Counted from the first letter of the stretch, positions 18,615 through 27,988 are shown. The stretch: DNA of 64,000 nt from Halobacteriovorax sp. (GCA_002720865.1 PBIO01000030.1:186001-250000), one strand, 5' to 3'. Numbers and translations: made by a program. Notes: generated by a model not told the origin, from the sequence alone.

Positions 18615-19388
18615 ATGGAACTAAAAATAATCTCTTCTAATATTCGATTTGATAACCCAGCAGACACAGAACATGCCTGGAACAATCGAAAGTTAGTATT
18701 AGCTGAGTTTTTGAATAGTGAATCCCCAGATATTGTTTGCTCACAAGAAGGCCGAAGACCACAGCTAATGGAGCTTAATACTTTACTTTCTAATGTAGAA
18801 ATTGTTCAAGACCACAGAGATTGGATTCATGAGAGGATGTATCCTTGCATCTATATTAATAACGATAAGTTTTTTCTTGAGGAATCTGGAGATATTTGGC
18901 TAAGCGAAACACCTCAAGTGGCGGGCAGCAAATCATTTAATAGTGCTTTCCCAAGGCTATGCACTTGGGCGAAGGTGGCCATTAAAGAGTCTGGCAGAGA
19001 AATATTTATCGTGAATTGTCACCTTGATCATTGCTATTCGGAAACAAGAGTCGAACAAGTTAAAGTTCTCCTCGATGAAATTTTTAAGATAAACTCAAGT
19101 AACGAAGCGCTTGTTATCTGTGGAGATTTTAATGATCCTCCAGATGGTGAAGTTAGAAAAAAACTTATGGGTGAAAGAAAAAATCTCTTTGATCCTTGGC
19201 TAAGCTTTAATAAAGAAGAAGAAACGACATTTCATAAATTTAAAGGTCAGCTAGACTCTGGTTCAAGAATTGATTGGATTATTGCTGATAATCGATTTGA
19301 GTGTTCAGAGATTAAGATCATCAAAGATAATAAAAATGGTATTTACCCTTCAGATCATTTTCCCGTGGTTGCTAACCTTAGCATTTAG
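18615..19388 (+). CDS. Endonuclease/exonuclease/phosphatase (EEP) family hydrolase
   Basis: A 257-residue EEP-fold metal-dependent hydrolase. Motifs in order: ISSNIRFDNP (Asn near the N-terminus), VCSQEGRRPQ (metal-binding Glu), FIVNCHLDH, VICGDFNDPPDG (catalytic Asp-x-Asn) and YPSDHFPVVANL (the general-base His with its Asp). No signal peptide is present, so it is cytoplasmic. The substrate class (nucleic acid, phospholipid or sugar phosphate) cannot be decided. I chose ATG 18615 preceded by AGGTGA; an upstream GTG at 18579 is less likely. Its end overlaps the convergent psd gene by 11 bases. Confidence 0.85.
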   Translation: MELKIISSNIRFDNPADTEHAWNNRKLVLAEFLNSESPDIVCSQEGRRPQLMELNTLLSNVEIVQDHRDWIHERMYPCIYINNDKFFLEESGDIWLSETPQVAGSKSFNSAFPRLCTWAKVAIKESGREIFIVNCHLDHCYSETRVEQVKVLLDEIFKINSSNEALVICGDFNDPPDGEVRKKLMGERKNLFDPWLSFNKEEETTFHKFKGQLDSGSRIDWIIADNRFECSEIKIIKDNKNGIYPSDHFPVVANLSI

Positions 19389-20277
19389 TCGCAATCTTTG
19401 ATCCAATCTTTTGATAAGTTTCTATTCCTTTCTTTGTATACTCTAAAAGATCATTATCAGGAATCCATTTCCCCTTCTCTCCGAGAACTATTACTGTCGA
19501 TCCTCCAAACAAGAAGTATCCTTTCTCGTCCCCTCTCTTAAAATCTTTCAAGTCCCCTGATTGAACGATTTTTCCAACCATCATTGCACCAACCTCTACG
19601 TAGGCGAGTTTTCCGAAATTTTCAGTCTCTAAAATAGTTACTTCACGAACATTATCTGAAAAAACATCAGCAAATTCTTTTAAAGCAATTGGATTAACTG
19701 AATGTAGCTTACCTGCCACTTTATAATAATCTAATACTTTCCCAGAGTCGGGATAATGAAATCTGTGGTAATCCACTGGACATAGTCTCGCCAACAGCAA
19801 AGGTCCCCCCTCAAAAGTAGACTCCCATTTACTTGAGTTAAGTAATGCTTTAGCTCCTAAGTACTTTCCTTTAACAGGAATTGTTTCAGAGTCATTCATT
19901 GACTCATAAGCAAAATATCTTGCTTCACTAAATGCTGGCATACACTCGGGCTTTTTTTCAAAATTTCTTTTCCCATCTTTAAATCTTCTTATAAAGAATT
20001 TATTAAAGCTCGAGTATGGATCACTCTCAGGCCTTCCTTCTTCTGGTAGATACTCGTCCATCTTTATTTCAAATTGCTCGATAAATCCTGGAATTTTGAA
20101 CTTACTAAATCCTAAACTTTGAAGATATCCATAAAATACACTGACTAAAGGTCTAATTAAAAGCCGAGTGAGAATGCGTCCACTAGTAGTCTGGTACATC
20201 CACTTTACGGCCCCATCACCATAAACTTTCTCTTCCTCAAGTTTGCCGAGTTCTCTATTATAATACTGTATTTTCAA
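19378..20277 (-). CDS. psd: Phosphatidylserine decarboxylase proenzyme
   Basis: Makes phosphatidylethanolamine from phosphatidylserine at the membrane. The self-cleavage site that creates the pyruvoyl group is GGST in YFLFGGSTVIVLGEKGKW near the C-terminus. The central CPVDYHRFHYPDSG with catalytic His, and AYVEVGAMMVGKI, are standard. I chose the TTG at 20277, giving MKIQYYNRELGKLEEEKV, because related enzymes start with a YYNR segment and TGGAG lies 8 bases upstream. A GTG 11 codons earlier (20310) is possible. Confidence 0.92.
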   Translation of the reverse strand: MKIQYYNRELGKLEEEKVYGDGAVKWMYQTTSGRILTRLLIRPLVSVFYGYLQSLGFSKFKIPGFIEQFEIKMDEYLPEEGRPESDPYSSFNKFFIRRFKDGKRNFEKKPECMPAFSEARYFAYESMNDSETIPVKGKYLGAKALLNSSKWESTFEGGPLLLARLCPVDYHRFHYPDSGKVLDYYKVAGKLHSVNPIALKEFADVFSDNVREVTILETENFGKLAYVEVGAMMVGKIVQSGDLKDFKRGDEKGYFLFGGSTVIVLGEKGKWIPDNDLLEYTKKGIETYQKIGSKIATKC

Positions 20278-20396
20278 GTAGTTAACTCCATTTTGACAGG
20301 CTTTTGACACAGCCCTAGCTTGATTAAAGCAGTAGTTGGAATTATACCTATAAGTGACTGTAGGTCAAAAAAATAGCAGTAAGGAGAATTAATTCA

Positions 20397-21449
20397 ATGA
20401 AGACGTTACTAATTACATTACTTCTATTTCCTCTCGTAACTTTTGGTAAGACTCCAATCGATACGAGCAAGCTTTTAGAAAACGAAAGAAATACAATAGA
20501 AGTTTTTCAAAACGTTGGTGATTCTGTTGTTAACGTTTCGAGCATTAAAATTGCTAGGGGTCATTGGTTCTTTGATCCTGAGCCGATGGAAATCCCAAGC
20601 GGAGCAGGTTCTGGTTTTCTTTGGGATAAAAAAGGTCATATCGTTACTAATTTTCATGTAATCGCAGATAGTGATCAGTTTAATATTTCATTCAAGGGAG
20701 ACAAAAAACAATACAAAGCAAAACTTATTGGGGCTGAGCCTAAAAAAGATATTGCTGTTTTAAAACTCGAAGAACTTCCAAAAAAACTAATACCTATTAA
20801 TGTCGGAACATCCTCAAATCTTCTTGTCGGTCAAAAGGCCATGGCCATAGGAAACCCATTTGGTCTTGATCATACGATCACAAGTGGAATAATTTCTGCT
20901 CTTGGGAGAAAAATTAAAGGTATCGGAGGTGTTAAAATTCACGGAATGATACAAGCAGACACCTCTATTAACCCTGGAAACTCAGGGGGACCACTACTGG
21001 ACTCTAGAGGTAAGCTTATCGGAATGAATACTATGATTTTTTCTGGTTCAGGTACAAGTGCAGGTGTGGGATTCGCTGTACCAGTCGACACGATCTCGGC
21101 AATAGTCCCGCAATTGATTAAGTATGGAAAAGTTAAAAGACCTGGGCTGGGAATTGGCATCCTTGACGACTATCACAAAAACTATTTTGGTATTGAAAAT
21201 GGTATCGTTATTAAATACGTTAACAAGAATTCACCTGCCGGAAAAGCTGGACTTCGAGGGATGGGAAGAGATCGTTATGGAAAATATTATATAGGGGATA
21301 TCATCACCAAAATCGATGGAAAACCAATCAATAATTTTGATGATATTTACCACGTCCTAGAAAAGTATAACCCTGGGGACAAAGTTGAAGTTACCTATGA
21401 TAGGGATGGTAAGTCATTAAAAACGACAATTAAATTAACGGAGCTTTAA
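20397..21449 (+). CDS. HtrA/DegP-like periplasmic serine protease
   Basis: A 350-residue exported protease of the S1C (HtrA) family with a signal peptide (MKTLLITLLLFPLVTFG). The catalytic triad is visible: His in VTNFHVIAD, Asp in KKDIAVLKL, Ser in NPGNSGGPLLD. One PDZ domain follows (about 255-345; GLGIGILDDYHKNYFG, GDIITKIDGKPINNFDDIYH). A single PDZ domain is as in DegS or HtrA2-type proteases rather than DegP. A good AAGGAGA ribosome site precedes the ATG. Its role is presumably periplasmic protein quality control. The end overlaps the convergent btuD by 15 bases. Confidence 0.93.
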   Translation: MKTLLITLLLFPLVTFGKTPIDTSKLLENERNTIEVFQNVGDSVVNVSSIKIARGHWFFDPEPMEIPSGAGSGFLWDKKGHIVTNFHVIADSDQFNISFKGDKKQYKAKLIGAEPKKDIAVLKLEELPKKLIPINVGTSSNLLVGQKAMAIGNPFGLDHTITSGIISALGRKIKGIGGVKIHGMIQADTSINPGNSGGPLLDSRGKLIGMNTMIFSGSGTSAGVGFAVPVDTISAIVPQLIKYGKVKRPGLGIGILDDYHKNYFGIENGIVIKYVNKNSPAGKAGLRGMGRDRYGKYYIGDIITKIDGKPINNFDDIYHVLEKYNPGDKVEVTYDRDGKSLKTTIKLTEL

Positions 21450-22409
21450 ATAATCGAGGAGGTCTGAAAGTGATTGAAACTCAGCACCTCCTTCCACTTT
21501 AAATTTATTCTCGTAGAAAACGACACTTAAATCTGCTTCACTTTCTATTTTATAACCAATTTTTGATAATGCATGATCAACCCATTCGGTTACCACACTA
21601 TTATCACACTTAAATTTTAATTTTTGAGTACGCTCTTTTAACTCACAAAATCGACCGTTATTATTATTTAAATAAAAACGCTCATGCATAAAAAGCTTCT
21701 GTATAACTCCAGTATATAAAAACTCTTCCGGGGTGCCTGAGATTACTGAGTTGGTAGAATCAATAAGCCAAACTTTAGGACACATCTCTAAAGCAAGCTC
21801 CCAATCATGAGAGGAAAACAAAAGTGCTTTATTTCGAGCCTTAGATATTCTATCAAGGATTGCCATAAGCTCCATTTTATTAGAAATGTCTAAAAAAGTT
21901 GTCGGTTCATCTAAGATAATCAAAGGAGCATCTTGCGCCAAGGCCCTCGCTATAAAAACTTTTTGTAATTGTCCGTCACTAAGTTCACTTGCTAACTCAG
22001 ATTTTAAACTTTCCAAATTAAGCAGCTCAATACACTCTTTAATTATCCTTCGGTCTTTTTCTTCTAATTTCCCCCACATATTAGTATGAGGGAAACGACC
22101 TAATCGAACGATATCCTCAACTGTAAGTCCATTTATATTTCCTCTTTCCGTTAATACGACGCTCACTAGCTTGGAGAGCTCTTTATGATCGAGATCTTTT
22201 AAAATTCTTCCAAGAATTTTGACCTCACCCTTTAGAGGTTTTAGTAATCCAACAAAAGTTTTTAGAAGTGTAGACTTTCCTGAGCCATTAGGCCCCATCA
22301 AGCAAATCACATCACCTGACTTAATTTCTAATTTTAGATCTTTTAAAATCTCTTTATTTCCATAACCAATGCTTAAGTCTTTTGAACTTAGAAGTACCTT
22401 ATTACTCAT
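21435..22409 (-). CDS. btuD: Cobalamin ABC importer ATPase with C-terminal extension
   Basis: ATP-binding subunit of a FecCDE/BtuCD-type importer. Walker A is MGPNGSGKSTLLKT, the Q-loop lies in VVLTERGNINGL, the signature is ELSDGQLQKVFIARALAQD, Walker B is LIILDEPTTFLDI, and the switch His is in LLFSSHDWELAL. After the ABC domain (about 1-235) there is an extra 85-90 residue C-terminal part ending in a basic, helix-like tail, which the usual BtuD/FecE (about 250 residues) lacks. It overlaps the permease gene by 8 bases. The B12 assignment comes from the divergent riboswitch-btuB unit. Confidence 0.85.
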   Translation of the reverse strand: MSNKVLLSSKDLSIGYGNKEILKDLKLEIKSGDVICLMGPNGSGKSTLLKTFVGLLKPLKGEVKILGRILKDLDHKELSKLVSVVLTERGNINGLTVEDIVRLGRFPHTNMWGKLEEKDRRIIKECIELLNLESLKSELASELSDGQLQKVFIARALAQDAPLIILDEPTTFLDISNKMELMAILDRISKARNKALLFSSHDWELALEMCPKVWLIDSTNSVISGTPEEFLYTGVIQKLFMHERFYLNNNNGRFCELKERTQKLKFKCDNSVVTEWVDHALSKIGYKIESEADLSVVFYENKFKVEGGAEFQSLSDLLDYLKLR

Positions 22410-23421
22410 TTAGCATCCTCCTATTTCCAATCAAAAAGAATAGAATAAAGGGTGCTCCCAAAAGGCCTAGAATCGCGTTAATAGGCAATACCGTTGTGAT
22501 TCCAAGGCCGCTGATAAACTCAGCAAATAAACCTAAAACAGAACCGGTTAAAAATACTCCTGGAATCAACACAAAGTGATCCTGAGAAGAAAATATTTTT
22601 CTTGAAATATGAGGGGCCATGATTCCAATAAAAGCAACTGGACCACATATTGCTGTAACGGCACCTGATAAAATTGCCGTTAATGTTAATACCTCAAATT
22701 TAAATCTCCTAAAATTTAATCCTAAGCTTTTTGCATAATTTTCTCCTAAAAGAAGTACATTTAGCCTTTTTCCTAAAAATAAACTCCATAAGAGAGATAT
22801 CCCTAAGCAAATACTAAGTAGCATAAGCTCATTAAAAGACTTTCCTTGAAAGCTTCCAAGTGACCACATTAAATAGGTTTTTATTTTTTGAGCATCAGTA
22901 ACTGATATTAATAAGCTAATTAAGCCACTTGCGAAATAACCGAATAGTAGGCCCATTACCAACAAAATAACATTTCCTTTTACTCGCAATGAAACAAGAA
23001 TAAGTAAAAAGAATACAAAGGCTCCTCCAATAATACTTGAAATCGCTGCTCCGGCCATAGAAAGCTCTTGTGGCAAGGTCATACCAATCAATGAACCACT
23101 CATTATAAAAAAAGCTACGGCTAAAGAAGAACCACTATGAATTCCAAGAACAAATGGTCCTGCTAAAGGGTTTTGAAAATAGGTTTGCATCATTAGGCCT
23201 GCTATCCCCAAAGAAGCTCCTGCCGTCATAGAGCAAAACGCTCTTGGGAGTCTAAGCTCCCAAATTATTCTAGAGAAAGTTGAGTTCTCAGATCCTCCCA
23301 TTAAAATAGAAAAGATCTCATTAAATGGAATTTTAACTGCTCCCCAGGAAAGAATGCAAAAGAAGAGAAAAACAAGTCCAAAAAAAGTATAAATAAATAT
23401 AAACTTATGATTTTTTAGCAA
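22402..23421 (-). CDS. btuC: Cobalamin ABC importer permease
   Basis: A 339-residue FecCD-family permease with about nine to ten membrane segments. Signature stretches are LPRAFCSMTAGASLGIAGLM, QTYFQNPLAGPFVLGIHSGS, and GPVAFIGIMAPHISRKIF, the cytoplasmic helix that contacts the ATPase. It sits between the binding protein (2 bases upstream) and the ATPase (overlapping), so it is the membrane channel of this importer. Confidence 0.88.
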   Translation of the reverse strand: MLKNHKFIFIYTFFGLVFLFFCILSWGAVKIPFNEIFSILMGGSENSTFSRIIWELRLPRAFCSMTAGASLGIAGLMMQTYFQNPLAGPFVLGIHSGSSLAVAFFIMSGSLIGMTLPQELSMAGAAISSIIGGAFVFFLLILVSLRVKGNVILLVMGLLFGYFASGLISLLISVTDAQKIKTYLMWSLGSFQGKSFNELMLLSICLGISLLWSLFLGKRLNVLLLGENYAKSLGLNFRRFKFEVLTLTAILSGAVTAICGPVAFIGIMAPHISRKIFSSQDHFVLIPGVFLTGSVLGLFAEFISGLGITTVLPINAILGLLGAPFILFFLIGNRRMLNE

Positions 23422-23423
23422 TT

Positions 23424-24569
23424 TTAATCCAACTGTTTATACCAAATTAAATCATGCCCAGGAATTAGAATAGGATGAAATATTTTTAATAGATCTTGAA
23501 TAAGTAAATCGGGTCTCATAAGTGCGGTTTCCCAATAATCGTTTCCACCACCTTCTCCCAGTCTCCTAACATTATTATATATTGAAATATTTTCAACAAT
23601 ATTTAAGGTTTTATATAATTCATTTGAAAGCAGCTCCTTTTTACTTTTATGCATGTTTTGAGGAAGCCATATCTCAGCAGCTGCGCTATCAATCAAAGCC
23701 TTTTCCACGTTGATGCTTAGAGTAGTCTCGCTTTTATTTTCTGACCAAATATACTCCCCTCCCGCATCTGTTATCAAAGTTACGAGGTCGCTTGCTCCTC
23801 CAGGAGCTTTCCAGACATTTTTACTAAGCTCACCCACGAGAACTCTCTTCTTAGGTCTCGTTTGTAGAGCTACTTCGGTTACTTCATTATACTTAGCTTC
23901 GATTTCCCTAAACTTTTTCTTAGCTAAATCAAGTTTATTATAAAATAAACCAAAAACTTTTAACCATTCAGCTCTTGCTAAGGGATGTTTCTCTCTAAAT
24001 TCTGAGATGTAGGCCATCGGTAACTTAAGGGAAATTAAAGATCCGAGGCCTTCGACTCTAGGGTCAGTTGTAGAATAAGAAAATATTACGTCGGGTTGTA
24101 GGGCCAGCAATCTTTCACTCGATGGCGGTGAACCTAGTTCAAATACTTCACCATTCTTTTCACTTTTCTTTATTTTTTCATTATAAGCAAATTTCAAATT
24201 ACTAAACGCTGCTACCGTTTTTAACTCTCCTAAAAGATCTATAGCAGGAAGGTGAGTTGTTGATAAACTAGCTACTTTCTTAACGGGTATTTTTATATTA
24301 AAAAAATTCTGACAGGTACTTGGAAAATTTAAAGCATTTTCAACAAGAAAAATATGTTGAGGCTCAGTTGCCTTATCCCAGGTTTTTTTAATCGTTAATA
24401 AATAGAATCCCTTGTATCTCTTAATCGAATACCCGGTTGCATACTTATTCTGAATTTTTAAAAACTTCTTTTGCTGGATTTTTTTTCCACAAATTCCACC
24501 CAAACTTTGAGCAAAACCCGAATAAGAAAAAACCAATCCCCACAAGAGTAAAAATAGTACTTTATACAT
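23424..24569 (-). CDS. btuF: Periplasmic cobalamin-binding protein (BtuF-like)
   Basis: A 381-residue exported substrate-binding protein of the helical-backbone (cluster A-II) type, with the signal peptide MYKVLFLLLWGLVFSYSGFAQ. The two lobes are visible as VASLSTTHLPAIDLLGEL with LALQPDVIFSYSTTDPRVEG, and KKRVLVGELSKNVWKAPGGA with LITDAGGEYIW. It is longer than BtuF (about 245), with an extra N-terminal domain of about 90 residues. It is the first gene of btuFCD. It diverges from btuB, and the 227-base gap holds the cobalamin riboswitch on the btuB side. Confidence 0.82.
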   Translation of the reverse strand: MYKVLFLLLWGLVFSYSGFAQSLGGICGKKIQQKKFLKIQNKYATGYSIKRYKGFYLLTIKKTWDKATEPQHIFLVENALNFPSTCQNFFNIKIPVKKVASLSTTHLPAIDLLGELKTVAAFSNLKFAYNEKIKKSEKNGEVFELGSPPSSERLLALQPDVIFSYSTTDPRVEGLGSLISLKLPMAYISEFREKHPLARAEWLKVFGLFYNKLDLAKKKFREIEAKYNEVTEVALQTRPKKRVLVGELSKNVWKAPGGASDLVTLITDAGGEYIWSENKSETTLSINVEKALIDSAAAEIWLPQNMHKSKKELLSNELYKTLNIVENISIYNNVRRLGEGGGNDYWETALMRPDLLIQDLLKIFHPILIPGHDLIWYKQLD

Positions 24570-24617
24570 ATTAAAAATATACCATAGTTGGTTAAAATTG
24601 ACTTTTACAATCGTATA

Positions 24618-24772
24618 CTGGTAATCGATAGGAATGAGACTCAGGGAATCTGGTTAAAATCCAGAACTGCCCCGCAGCGGTAATAGGTTACGAAAATCCA
24701 CCAAGACACTGAATTATTTGGGAAGTCGGATTAGTAGGTCAGAGCCTAAAGTCCGAATACCTGTTTCAGACT
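24618..24772 (+). promoter_or_regulatory. Cobalamin riboswitch
   Basis: A clear adenosylcobalamin-type aptamer upstream of btuB. The conserved core is present: GGGAATCTGGTTAAAATCC starting at 24644, followed by CTGCCCCGCAGCGGTAA at 24667-24683, and GTCCGAATACCTGTTTC, the 3' part of the B12 box, at 24751-24767. The btuB ribosome site (GAGGGAG) follows at about 24784, so B12 binding probably hides or exposes it, controlling translation. The edges are approximate to about 10 bases. Confidence 0.93.
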
Positions 24773-24796
24773 TTTTCAGTTTTCGAGGGAGAAATC

Positions 24797-26632
24797 ATGA
24801 AATTTATCTATTGGGTCCTATGGGCCAGTATACCTTCATTACTATCTGCTGAAGCAATCGTTGTAACTGCTGATAGAATTCCTAGCCCATTGGATACAAC
24901 CAGCAATGAAATTTACATTATTCCCAAGAAAGAAATGACAAAGCTTCAAGGTCAATTTATCTGGGAAAAACTTAAAGAAACCCCAGGGGTGACCGTATCC
25001 AATACTGGTGGACAGGGCCAGTCTACAACATTATCGATCCGAGGGGCTGACTCAAGACATAGTTTGGTCTTATTTGAAGGAATTGAATTAAATGACGCAT
25101 CAACAACAGGTAACTTATCAGACCTCGCCTTACTATCTTTTGATGGACTCGAAAGAGTTGAGATTCTACCCGGAAGCCAATCTGTTCTATATGGCTCAGA
25201 TGCTATTGGAGGAGTCTTAAGTTTAAATTTAGTCGATTTAGAAAAGGTAAATAGGCCTCACTTTATATACAGCGGCTCTATTGGCAGTAATAAATCTCAT
25301 TCACTAGGGATTACTCACTATAATGCCCTTACAAAAAAATTAAAACTTTTTCTCAATGCCTCACAAATCAGTACAGATGGTATAAATCAAACTAGCGTCC
25401 TATCAAATAAGCAAAGTGAGGAAGATGGGCACTTCCTGGGATCTGTTACGGGTAAACTCTTATACCAATTTTCAGATAGTCACAGCGTAAGTCTTCTGTC
25501 GAAACTCTCTAGCTCCACCACTGAAATTGATAAAGGTTTTGGCTCCCCCAGAGATGACTCTAATTACGAAACTAAATCTAGGAACTTCTTATATAAAATT
25601 GAATCTAAAAATAGTTTCATGAATGGCTTCTGGGAACCAACGATATCCTTCAGCTCAGTTTCGAATAAAAGAAGTGACGAGGATTTGCCAGACACAATCT
25701 CCACTACAATTTCAACTTTTGAAAGTCGCTTCAAAAGAGAAAAACTTATTTTACAAAATAATATTTTCCTTTCAGCAAATGATACATTGATTGGTGGATT
25801 CGAATATGAGACAGAATCAGGGAATACTCAGAACCTGAGTTCTGGTACTCTTTCTGGTCTAAATTACCAAAAAGAAGAGTCAAACTCGGTATTTCTTTCT
25901 TATAAAAGAAGTGATCAAATCTTTTGGTCTAGCGGACTTAGAGTTCAAAACTTCAACGATGAATCGAACCTCACTTTTAAAGTTGCCCCAGGAATAAAAA
26001 TTTCAAATTTTCGAACTTGGTTATCAATTAGCTCTGGCTTTAAAAATCCAAGTTTATTTCAAAGAAACTCCTCGAGTTTTGGAAATCAGAATCTAAAGCC
26101 GGAAGAGTCAATGTCATACGAATGGGGAAATAGCTTTGAAGTCCCAAATCTATTAAATTTAAGCCTGACTTTTTTCCATCTCGATATTGAAAACCTAATT
26201 GACACTACCGGAACCTTTCCTAATATTTCATATGTAAACCTAAACAAAGCTAAATCAACGGGTTTGAATTTAGGTCTTTCTAGTCATTATTTAGACATTA
26301 ATCTAACAAGAAAAAATGCCCGCGACTCAAATGGATTTGAGCTAATTAATAGACCGAAATTTTCATCCTCTGTTTCTGGGAAATTTTCATTTAATAGCTA
26401 TCTTTTAAAACTCACAACTATCTATAAGGGGCCAAGAGATTCTGGATCAACTTTTTCCAGAACTCGCTTGCCTGGATTCACTCTCCTTAACTCAAGCATT
26501 TCCTATGATTTCAGAAAAACTTTAATACTCTGGCTAAATATCAACAACCTACTCGACAAAGAATATACGGATGTTACTGGCTACAATACAGATGGCGTGA
26601 ATTTCAAGCTAGGCTTCAATTGGCGCTACTAG
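24797..26632 (+). CDS. btuB: TonB-dependent vitamin B12 outer-membrane receptor
   Basis: A 611-residue TonB-dependent receptor. After a signal peptide (about residues 1-18), a TonB box AIVVTADRIPSP strongly resembles that of E. coli BtuB. The plug domain follows (GVTVSNTGGQGQSTTLSIRG, then VEILPGSQSVLYGSDAIGGV), then a beta-barrel of alternating strands ending in an aromatic residue (FKLGFNWRY), as outer membrane proteins do. The riboswitch upstream fixes the ligand as a cobalamin. Its last 17 bases overlap the convergent response-regulator gene. Confidence 0.95.
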   Translation: MKFIYWVLWASIPSLLSAEAIVVTADRIPSPLDTTSNEIYIIPKKEMTKLQGQFIWEKLKETPGVTVSNTGGQGQSTTLSIRGADSRHSLVLFEGIELNDASTTGNLSDLALLSFDGLERVEILPGSQSVLYGSDAIGGVLSLNLVDLEKVNRPHFIYSGSIGSNKSHSLGITHYNALTKKLKLFLNASQISTDGINQTSVLSNKQSEEDGHFLGSVTGKLLYQFSDSHSVSLLSKLSSSTTEIDKGFGSPRDDSNYETKSRNFLYKIESKNSFMNGFWEPTISFSSVSNKRSDEDLPDTISTTISTFESRFKREKLILQNNIFLSANDTLIGGFEYETESGNTQNLSSGTLSGLNYQKEESNSVFLSYKRSDQIFWSSGLRVQNFNDESNLTFKVAPGIKISNFRTWLSISSGFKNPSLFQRNSSSFGNQNLKPEESMSYEWGNSFEVPNLLNLSLTFFHLDIENLIDTTGTFPNISYVNLNKAKSTGLNLGLSSHYLDINLTRKNARDSNGFELINRPKFSSSVSGKFSFNSYLLKLTTIYKGPRDSGSTFSRTRLPGFTLLNSSISYDFRKTLILWLNINNLLDKEYTDVTGYNTDGVNFKLGFNWRY

Positions 26633-27911
26633 TTTTTTGGCCTTCACTAATTCTGTAATATAAACTTTTTGAGATTCCTAACGTCCTAACGATCTCATTT
26701 ACTTTGCCGTTACAATGAAAGCTTGCCCATTCAAATGATAAATGCTCAATCGAATTTAACAGGGTCTTAAGACCAGAATTCTTAAGCAAAGACTTCATTT
26801 CGTGATTTAGAGTTAGAGAGGGCTCATCCACTTTCAAAATATCTTTTACTGAAGAGGCTTTAATTAAGCCACTCGAAGTACTTCTTAAGCGACTAACCAC
26901 CGATTTTAGCTCTCGGTAGTTACCCTTCCAGTAGTGATCTTTGACTATTTCCATAGCGCTTTCCTCGAAGAATATCTTTTTTAACGCAACGGCATTTAGC
27001 TTTTCAATGAATAATGAAATGTCTTCTGCTCTTTCTCTGATTGGAGTGATATAAAGCTCAATACCATTAATTCGAAAAAGAAAGTCCTCTCTTATTTTTT
27101 TGCTCTGTATAAGCTCATTAAGATCATCACATGTTGCCGTTATTAATCTAAAGCTTGATTTAACAACTTTTGATGAGCCCACAGGATAGAACTCCTTCTC
27201 TTCAATGACTTTCAAAAGTTTTTTTTGAATGTCTAAACTTAGAACACCGATTTCATCAATAAAGAGTATGCCTCCATCTGCTTTCTCAATTAGCCCTATC
27301 TTATCTTCTATTGCACCGGTAAATGATCCTTTTTTATGCCCAAACAGTTCACTTTCAATTGTTCCTTTTCCAAATTCAGATAGATTCACCTGAACAAAAG
27401 GAATCTCACCAGCTATTTTTTTGGCAAGGTGACTTTTACCAACTCCGGTCTCCCCAGTTATCAACATAGGAAGCTCTGATCTATTAAAAAGTTTAAGTGA
27501 TTCTGTAATTTCAGTTTTTAACTTTTCACAACTTGTTGGATAAATTTTTGTAGTATCAATTGAGCTCTCACCAATTGTATCCAAAATCGCAAGATGTAAC
27601 TCATCCAGGTTTTTCCACTTATTCAAATAAGAATTAGCTCCAAACATAAATGCTTTTTTGATGACCCACTCTTCTTCATGTGAAGATAAGACAATCGTCT
27701 TTAAATTGTTAGAAAGCTCTAGAAACTTAAGCCCCTCGAAGCGCTCGTTCAAATCTAGGTCAACAAAGGCTAAGTCCAAATGACCCATTTCAAAAATTTT
27801 AAGTGCTTCAGATAAGTTCTTCGCTTCAAAAACTCTCCCATATTGAGACAATTTTCTCTTGAGAACTTCTCTGTAAATATCGTCATCTTCCAAAATCAGT
27901 ATATGTTTCAT
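26616..27911 (-). CDS. NtrC-family sigma-54-dependent response regulator
   Basis: About 431 residues. An N-terminal receiver domain (ILILEDDDIYREVLKRKLS; phospho-acceptor Asp in AFVDLDLN near residue 51; conserved Lys in SYLNKWKN) is followed by the AAA+ domain: Walker A ITGETGVGKSHLAKK, the sigma-54 contact loop KKGSFTGA (GSFTGA in place of GAFTGA), Walker B ADGGILFIDEIGVL, and arginine-finger region FRLITATCDDL. The Fis-type HTH is short (NEIVRTLGISKSLYYRISEG). I give ATG 27911; a TTG two codons upstream (27917) is also possible. A perfect 19-base palindrome lies just upstream, suggesting autoregulation. No kinase is adjacent. Confidence 0.9.
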   Translation of the reverse strand: MKHILILEDDDIYREVLKRKLSQYGRVFEAKNLSEALKIFEMGHLDLAFVDLDLNERFEGLKFLELSNNLKTIVLSSHEEEWVIKKAFMFGANSYLNKWKNLDELHLAILDTIGESSIDTTKIYPTSCEKLKTEITESLKLFNRSELPMLITGETGVGKSHLAKKIAGEIPFVQVNLSEFGKGTIESELFGHKKGSFTGAIEDKIGLIEKADGGILFIDEIGVLSLDIQKKLLKVIEEKEFYPVGSSKVVKSSFRLITATCDDLNELIQSKKIREDFLFRINGIELYITPIRERAEDISLFIEKLNAVALKKIFFEESAMEIVKDHYWKGNYRELKSVVSRLRSTSSGLIKASSVKDILKVDEPSLTLNHEMKSLLKNSGLKTLLNSIEHLSFEWASFHCNGKVNEIVRTLGISKSLYYRISEGQKTSSAN

Positions 27912-27924
27912 TCTCAAAAGCTAT

Positions 27925-27943
27925 CCGTCCCATTATGGGACGG
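27925..27943. promoter_or_regulatory. Perfect 19-base palindrome, putative operator
   Basis: CCGTCCCATTATGGGACGG has perfect 8-base arms with a 3-base centre. It lies between the divergent starts of the NtrC-type regulator (14 bases from its ATG) and cysQ (46 bases from its ATG). The inner GTCCC-N5-GGGAC pattern matches the three dyads before the histidine kinase at 11601, supporting a shared binding protein. Confidence 0.6.
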
Positions 27944-27988
27944 CAAGTCATTGGTATAAATTTCCAGAACGAGCTACAATAGAAGCTT

